Notes under the pieces: model-generated
What the model saw: the letters and a program-made list of their open reading frames with translations, nothing else
The model's database searches: none
Told to the model about the DNA's origin: nothing
Made by a program: the position numbers and the translations under genes
NCBI GenBank assembly: GCA_019242465.1
Contig: JAFAVL010000637.1
Location: 1 to 10,173 of the forward strand
Source of the DNA: Chroococcidiopsidaceae cyanobacterium CP_BM_RX_35
GTDB taxonomy: Bacteria; Cyanobacteriota; Cyanobacteriia; Cyanobacteriales; Chroococcidiopsidaceae
Length of the DNA: 10,173 nucleotides
Reading direction: 5' to 3'
In this document: piece by piece, positions 7,024 through 10,173 of the stretch
Numbering within the stretch: the stretch's first letter is position 1
How the letters are laid out: each line of letters starts with the position of its first letter

Positions 7024-7041
7024 GACTAGCTTCAACTAGTC
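7024..7041 (+). other. Hairpin in the leader of the small membrane protein gene
   Basis: GACTAG and CTAGTC form a perfect 6-bp stem with the loop CTTCAA. It lies about 50 bases before the start codon, close to the predicted transcription start. Confidence 0.4.
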
Positions 7042-7078
7042 AACGGAATTTTACTCAATTAAATTTTTCATTCCCTTT

Positions 7079-7084
7079 AGGAGG
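7079..7084 (+). promoter_or_regulatory. Strong Shine-Dalgarno site
   Basis: AGGAGG lies seven bases before the ATG at 7092. It is a full match and fixes the start of the gene. Confidence 0.85.
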
Positions 7085-7091
7085 AAGAGAT

Positions 7092-7469
7092 ATGACTTTA
7101 GCTCAAAGCTCAAGTTTTGGGAAAATCTATTCTTGGTTCACAGTCAAAAGTTTTTTGATCTGGACTTTCACACTAGGAGTTTGCTTACTGGTTGTAGGTT
7201 TTCCGTTGGTCGTTTTGATGGCTACGGTCGGTGCTCTGTCGGCAATCGTTCTAGAATCCGTTATGCCGATTAGTGCTGCTTTGTTGGTAGCAGGTAGTCT
7301 CATTGGGTTTAATGTCATGGCGGTGCTGGCTGGTGCTGGTATCCTTACTCTTAAGGGCATTCATCCACACGAAGTCAGCTGGCTAAACTGGCTACACGGC
7401 GAGGCAGATCCGCTGCATACTTCTGTTTACGCTGCGTGCCCTTTAACATGCGATCCGCTGATGAAATAA
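7092..7469 (+). CDS. Small membrane protein of unknown function
   Basis: I do not recognise the family. The 125-residue protein has a short polar N-terminus (MTLAQSSSFGKIYSWF) and two hydrophobic stretches, at about 20-48 (FLIWTFTLGVCLLVVGFPLV onward) and 61-86 (ALLVAGSLIGFNVMAVLAGA onward). The C-terminal tail contains HPHEVSWLNWLHGEAD and two cysteines, Cys116 and Cys120. With two helices both ends would face the same side of the membrane. The start is secured by AGGAGG, and the gene has a long upstream region and its own terminator, so it is most likely a single-gene transcript that is well translated. No signal peptide cleavage site is evident. Confidence 0.75.
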   Translation: MTLAQSSSFGKIYSWFTVKSFLIWTFTLGVCLLVVGFPLVVLMATVGALSAIVLESVMPISAALLVAGSLIGFNVMAVLAGAGILTLKGIHPHEVSWLNWLHGEADPLHTSVYAACPLTCDPLMK

Positions 7470-7558
7470 GAACGGCAGCTGAGTCAACGGTACACCGCCT
7501 TCCGCGGTCACTAAGGAAAATCTTGCTGGCGGAAAGTTTTTTGAACTCCATGGCATCT

Positions 7559-7581
7559 ACCCGGTTGAAGCCGGGTTTTTT
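7559..7581 (+). terminator. Rho-independent terminator after the small membrane protein gene
   Basis: ACCCGG (7559-7564) and CCGGGT (7571-7576) form a perfect GC-rich stem with the loop TTGAAG, followed by a run of six T (7576-7581). It lies 90 bases after the stop codon. The bases between the stop and the stem hold no convincing gene. Confidence 0.8.
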
Positions 7582-7593
7582 CGCGGTTAGAAT
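7565..7593 (+). promoter_or_regulatory. Candidate promoter of the UDP-GlcNAc 2-epimerase gene
   Basis: TTGAAG (7565-7570) and TAGAAT (7588-7593) have exactly 17 bases between them. The -35 is the loop of the preceding terminator. The start would be near 7600, leaving a leader of about 18 bases. Confidence 0.4.
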
Positions 7594-7617
7594 TCTCGGT
7601 GTTTTTGGTCAATTTGA

Positions 7618-8739
7618 ATGGTAAAGCAAAAAGCACGAGTTTGCGTCACGTTAGGTACCCGCCCGGAGGCAATTAAAATGGCTCCAGTGATCCAGACGTT
7701 CCAGCGATCGTCCGCCATTGAGTTGCAAGTGATTTTGACTGGTCAGCACCGAGAGATGGTTGAGCAGGTGATGCAACTGTTTGAGTTGAAGGCAGATCGG
7801 GATTTGCAGATTATGCAGCCGCGGCAATCGCTTAGTGAGATTACTTGCCGCAGTTTGCAGGGGTTAGAAGCATTATTCCAGCAGGTACAGCCAGAGTTAG
7901 TGTTAGTACAGGGGGATACAACTACAGCTTTTGCGGCAGCTCTAGCGGCGTTTTACCAAAAAATTTTGGTTGGGCATGTAGAAGCTGGGTTACGCACTGA
8001 TGATCTGCTCAATCCCTACCCAGAAGAGGCAAATCGGCGGCTGATCTCTCAGCTGAGTCATTTTCACTTCGCCCCTACAAGTATGGCTTTTGAAAATTTG
8101 CAACGCTCTGGAGTCGTGGGTCAAGTTTACCAAACTGGCAACACAGTTATTGATGCCTTGCTACTAGTTGCTAAGCAACAGCCAGCATGTAATGTTAATG
8201 GTTTGGACTGGGAGAGATATCGCACACTCTTGGCAACAGTTCATCGGCGGGAAAACTGGGGTGAACCACTCTACCTGATTGCTCAGGGATTTCTACAAAT
8301 ACTAGAAAAATTTCCCGATACAGCGTTGCTATTGCCGTTGCATCGGAATCCTGTGGTCCGAGAACCATTAACAGCGCTCTTAGGCAATCATCCTCGGATT
8401 TTTTTAACAGAGCCATTGAACTATAGCGAACTAGTAGGGGCCATGCAGCGCTCGTACCTGCTGCTAACAGATTCTGGAGGGTTGCAAGAAGAAGCACCTA
8501 GTTTGGGCAAACCAGTACTAGTGTTGCGAGAAACGACGGAGCGACCAGAGGCGATCGCCTCTGGTACCGCCAAACTGGTCGGGACGAATTCAGATCAAAT
8601 TGTTGCTGCGGCAAGTGAACTGTTAAGCAACCCAGTGGCCTATCAAGCAATGGCAACAGCCATTAATCCATTTGGGGATGGTCAGGCGGCAGAGCGGATT
8701 TGTCAAATTGTGGAAAGTTACTTCGAGTATAGAGATTAG
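7618..8739 (+). CDS. wecB: Non-hydrolysing UDP-N-acetylglucosamine 2-epimerase
   Basis: This cytoplasmic enzyme interconverts UDP-GlcNAc and UDP-ManNAc, a precursor of surface polysaccharides. The 373-residue length is typical. Family motifs appear in order: GTRPEAIKMAPVI (13-25), TGQHREM (41-47), QGDTTT with Asp100, HVEAGLRT with Glu122, NPYPEEANRR with Glu136, TVHRRENWG with His209, LTDSGGLQEEAPSLGKP (283-299) and RETTERPEA (304-312). All the residues expected for catalysis and UDP binding are present, so it should be active. The ATG at 7618 has no clear Shine-Dalgarno site. No other polysaccharide gene is adjacent, so the final product is unknown. The name mnaA is also used for this family. 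Confidence 0.93.
   Translation: MVKQKARVCVTLGTRPEAIKMAPVIQTFQRSSAIELQVILTGQHREMVEQVMQLFELKADRDLQIMQPRQSLSEITCRSLQGLEALFQQVQPELVLVQGDTTTAFAAALAAFYQKILVGHVEAGLRTDDLLNPYPEEANRRLISQLSHFHFAPTSMAFENLQRSGVVGQVYQTGNTVIDALLLVAKQQPACNVNGLDWERYRTLLATVHRRENWGEPLYLIAQGFLQILEKFPDTALLLPLHRNPVVREPLTALLGNHPRIFLTEPLNYSELVGAMQRSYLLLTDSGGLQEEAPSLGKPVLVLRETTERPEAIASGTAKLVGTNSDQIVAAASELLSNPVAYQAMATAINPFGDGQAAERICQIVESYFEYRD
8544..8565. repeat. 22-bp perfect palindrome centred on a HIP1 octamer, inside the epimerase gene
   Basis: The HIP1 octamer GCGATCGC (8551-8558) is flanked symmetrically by ACCAGAG on the left and CTCTGGT on the right, so all 22 bases are self-complementary. It codes for part of the conserved RPEAIASG segment of the epimerase. 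Confidence 0.9.
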
Positions 8740-8745
8740 ATGAGC

Positions 8746-8786
8746 AATCAATCCTTTAGCTGGTAAGCTTTTTGAAGAGATTGATT
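8746..8786 (+). other. Inverted repeat downstream of the epimerase gene
   Basis: AATCAATC (8746-8753) and GATTGATT (8779-8786) are perfect 8-bp arms 25 bases apart. A smaller AGCT/AGCT pair and a T-run lie between them. It starts seven bases after the stop and could help end or stabilise the transcript, but it is a poor terminator. Confidence 0.3.
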
Positions 8787-8809
8787 TAGTCGTTAAACTT
8801 TTCCTAGTT

Positions 8810-9232
8810 GTGAAATATTTTTTTCTGACTGACGGATGGACGGTTGGCAGAGTCTGGGCGTTCGATGGTCTATGGAACGAAACAGCATGGCGACGTCAGC
8901 CTGATATTCAGCGCCTGAATCTTTGTCTTGTGGAAGAAAGTGAAAAGTTGTGGCTTTATCGCGTCGAAGATGAGGTTTTGACAGTGGAGGTCATACCGAT
9001 CACTAAGACTCAAGGCAACGCCTATGGCAGCTCCGGCACGGCGGATAAAGGGGTCTGTGCGACCGACCCCAACCGCCTCGACTTCCTTGAGCGAGCCCAA
9101 GTTAAGCCATCGGTTCAGGCCATTGGTCAAGTTGTACTAAAGCGTCTCATTAGTGCTGAGCAAGTGCTAGAGCGACTTGGCACAGCACAAACAATGTGCC
9201 AATTAACAAGCATCCAAACAGTCCTGCAATAG
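8810..9232 (+). CDS. Conserved-looking cyanobacterial protein of unknown function
   Basis: I do not recognise a domain with a known role. The 140-residue protein starts at a GTG, the only start codon after the in-frame stop at 8741. The first 60 residues look well ordered (MKYFFLTDGWTVGRVWAFDG, WLYRVEDEVLTVEV). The middle (about 64-102) is a Gly-, Asp- and Pro-containing stretch that reads like a linker or insertion and is coded by more GC-rich DNA. The end (AIGQVVLKRLISAEQVLERL) looks helical. There is no signal peptide or membrane segment. It lies between the epimerase gene and psbB, with its own short upstream gap; a possible promoter (TTGAAG at 8772, TAAACT at 8794) would leave almost no leader. 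A link to photosystem II is not shown. Confidence 0.65.
   Translation: MKYFFLTDGWTVGRVWAFDGLWNETAWRRQPDIQRLNLCLVEESEKLWLYRVEDEVLTVEVIPITKTQGNAYGSSGTADKGVCATDPNRLDFLERAQVKPSVQAIGQVVLKRLISAEQVLERLGTAQTMCQLTSIQTVLQ
9050..9070. repeat. GC-rich hairpin inside the unknown gene
   Basis: GGGGTC (9050-9055) and GACCCC (9065-9070) form a perfect 6-bp stem with a 9-base loop. A shifted pairing, GGTC with GACC (9061-9064), is also possible. It sits in the linker-coding part of the gene. Confidence 0.5.
9177..9202 (+). repeat. Perfect 8-bp inverted repeat at the end of the unknown gene
   Basis: TTGGCACA and TGTGCCAA are exact reverse complements with a 10-base spacer, about 30 bases before the stop codon. 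No T-run follows. Confidence 0.6.
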
Positions 9233-9381
9233 CAAGGCACCAGCTCGCTTGCAATCGGTTCAGGCTATAGTTACAATTTTTTAATATTTCTCATTTTTGT
9301 TTTGCGATTGCGTCAACGTCTAGGTGGGCACAAAAACTCAACCGCGAACACTGTCTAACTTGAACATGGACAGATGTAACA

Positions 9382-9441
9382 ATGAGTAACGGTCCACCGC
9401 TGTTCAACGAGGTCACCGTTCTCAAAGGTGGCTTCTCGTGA
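9382..9441 (+). other. Short upstream reading frame in the psbB leader
   Basis: ATG to TGA codes for MSNGPPLFNEVTVLKGGFS, 19 residues. No good ribosome binding site precedes it. It overlaps alternative stems: AACGGT (9388-9393) with ACCGTT (9415-9420), or CCACC (9394-9398) with GGTGG (9427-9431). It may be a leader peptide or chance. Confidence 0.2.
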
Positions 9442-9453
9442 AAACAGCGTCGA

Positions 9454-9473
9454 CTGCTGCTTTAAAGCAGTAG
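9454..9473 (+). promoter_or_regulatory. Palindrome / RNA hairpin in the psbB leader
   Basis: CTGCTTTAAAGCAG (9457-9470) is a perfect 14-base palindrome, extended by a G-T wobble and two further pairs to 9454-9473. In RNA it would form a hairpin about 85 bases before the psbB start. It may affect mRNA stability or translation, or bind a protein. Confidence 0.5.
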
Positions 9474-9540
9474 CACTTTCGCGGTCAGCATCTGGCAATA
9501 ACAAAAAGTTGCAAAATTAACGTTGTCAACACAACTCATT

Positions 9541-9549
9541 GAGGAGGAG
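9541..9549 (+). promoter_or_regulatory. Ribosome binding site of psbB
   Basis: GAGGAGGAG ends eight bases before the ATG at 9558 and contains a full AGGAGG (9542-9547). It fixes the start. Confidence 0.85.
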
Positions 9550-9557
9550 CGTAGTCA

Positions 9558-10173
9558 ATGGGACTACCCTGGTACCGAGTACACACAGTTGTCCTGAACG
9601 ATCCGGGACGACTAATTTCTGTGCATTTGATGCATACCGCCCTAGTGGCAGGTTGGGCCGGTTCTATGGCTCTATACGAACTGGCAATTTTTGACCCCAG
9701 CGATCCTGTACTTAACCCAATGTGGCGGCAGGGAATGTTTGTGCTGCCCTTTATGGCTCGGCTGGGTGTGACTGAATCTTGGGGTGGATGGAGCCTTACT
9801 GGCGGTCCGGCTACAGACCCGGGCTTCTGGTCGTTTGAAGGTGTCGCAGCTGCCCATATCGTGCTTTCTGGGCTGTTATTCCTCGCCGCTTGCTGGCACT
9901 GGGTTTATTGGGATCTCGAACTTTTCAGAGACCCCCGCACTGGCGAACCAGCGCTCGATCTGCCAAAAATGTTCGGCATCCATTTATTTCTATCTGGTCT
10001 GCTCTGCTTTGGCTTTGGTGCTTTTCACCTGACGGGACTCTTTGGTCCTGGAATGTGGGTTTCAGACCCTTACGGTCTGACTGGCAGCGTGCAACCCGTA
10101 GCTCCAGAGTGGGGTCCAGCTGGATTTAACCCCTTTAACCCTGGTGGGGTTGTCGCTCACCATATCGCTGCTG
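9558..10173 (+). CDS. psbB: Photosystem II chlorophyll-binding core antenna CP47 (PsbB), 3' end missing
   Basis: The N-terminus [20 protein letters not shown] is that of CP47. The frame is open to the window edge and shows 205 of about 510 residues. The histidines known to bind chlorophyll in CP47 are all present in this part: His9, 23, 26, 100, 114, 142, 157, 201 and 202. The visible part covers the first membrane helices, including [40 protein letters not shown] and [21 protein letters not shown]47 sits in the thylakoid membrane beside D2 and passes excitation energy to the reaction centre. Motifs such as [20 protein letters not shown] exclude the related IsiA and Pcb antenna proteins. The start is supported by the strong upstream Shine-Dalgarno site. 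Confidence 0.98.
   Translation, partial: MGLPWYRVHTVVLNDPGRLISVHLMHTALVAGWAGSMALYELAIFDPSDPVLNPMWRQGMFVLPFMARLGVTESWGGWSLTGGPATDPGFWSFEGVAAAHIVLSGLLFLAACWHWVYWDLELFRDPRTGEPALDLPKMFGIHLFLSGLLCFGFGAFHLTGLFGPGMWVSDPYGLTGSVQPVAPEWGPAGFNPFNPGGVVAHHIAA

Larger units (their letters stand above)
6479..7091. other. 613-base intergenic region between pilT and the small membrane protein gene
   Basis: No gene of normal size fits here on either strand. The region separates divergent units, so it must hold promoters for both. It is AT-rich and contains a heptamer repeat, several inverted repeats and -10-like boxes, listed individually. A small hairpin CAGTC/GACTG (6849-6866, 8-base loop) is also present. 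No known structured RNA was recognised. Confidence 0.6.
9233..9557 (+). promoter_or_regulatory. psbB upstream region with candidate promoter
   Basis: TTGCAA (9249-9254) and TACAAT (9272-9277) have exactly 17 bases between them. The predicted start near 9284 would give a leader of about 270 bases. The leader contains stem-forming segments, a short upstream reading frame (9382-9441) and a strong ribosome binding site, described separately. Directly after the preceding stop, GCAAG (9232-9236) can pair with CTTGC (9248-9252), a weak hairpin. Confidence 0.45.

Noticed and set aside
6479..7091. Possible small RNA or riboswitch in the long intergenic region
   Set aside because: Only short independent hairpins were found; no known conserved core or T-run-ended RNA could be identified by eye.
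7436..7624. 62-codon plus-strand frame overlapping the end of the membrane protein gene
   Set aside because: It runs through the terminator hairpin, starts inside the previous gene and has no ribosome binding site or recognisable product.
9376..9390. NtcA-like site GTA-N8-TAA in the psbB leader
   Set aside because: The consensus needs GTA-N8-TAC, and the position is far downstream of the candidate promoter. The match is most likely chance from a GTAAC direct repeat.
9784..10129. Two overlapping plus-strand frames of about 80 codons
   Set aside because: They are out-of-frame readings of psbB, whose protein sequence is certain.

Overview
The window is chromosomal DNA from a cyanobacterium. 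The clearest marker is the 5' part of psbB (photosystem II CP47) at the right end. A KaiB-type domain, a PilT ATPase, a cyanobacterial-style TonB protein and four copies of the HIP1 octamer (GCGATCGC) agree with this. The genus cannot be fixed from the window. No tRNA, rRNA, CRISPR array, transposase or phage gene was seen.

Layout, left to right. Positions 2-1618 (+) hold the 3' part of a GH57 glycoside hydrolase, cut by the window edge, followed by a hairpin and a doubtful small ORF. Convergent to it at 1947-2798 (-) is a LuxI/GNAT-like acyltransferase of the PEP-CTERM/exosortase-associated family. Three closely spaced minus-strand genes follow and read as one operon, pilT (5123-6478), then a KaiB-fold fusion protein (4336-5085), then a TonB-family protein (3089-4321). 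A 613-base gene-free region (6479-7091) is rich in inverted repeats and promoter-like elements, including a candidate promoter facing pilT. On the plus strand come a small two-helix membrane protein (7092-7469) with a strong ribosome binding site and a terminator, a non-hydrolysing UDP-GlcNAc 2-epimerase (7618-8739), a 140-residue protein of unknown function (8810-9232), and psbB (9558 to the window end) behind a 325-base structured leader.

How the genes may work together. PilT powers type IV pilus retraction. The tight pilT / KaiB-fold / TonB arrangement suggests co-expression of a motor, a possible regulatory adaptor and an envelope-spanning protein. That is inference from gene order, and it is the most interesting feature of the window. 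The GH57 enzyme (glucan metabolism), the epimerase (UDP-ManNAc for surface polysaccharide) and the acyltransferase (lipid-type signal or surface sorting) stand alone here, without their usual pathway partners.
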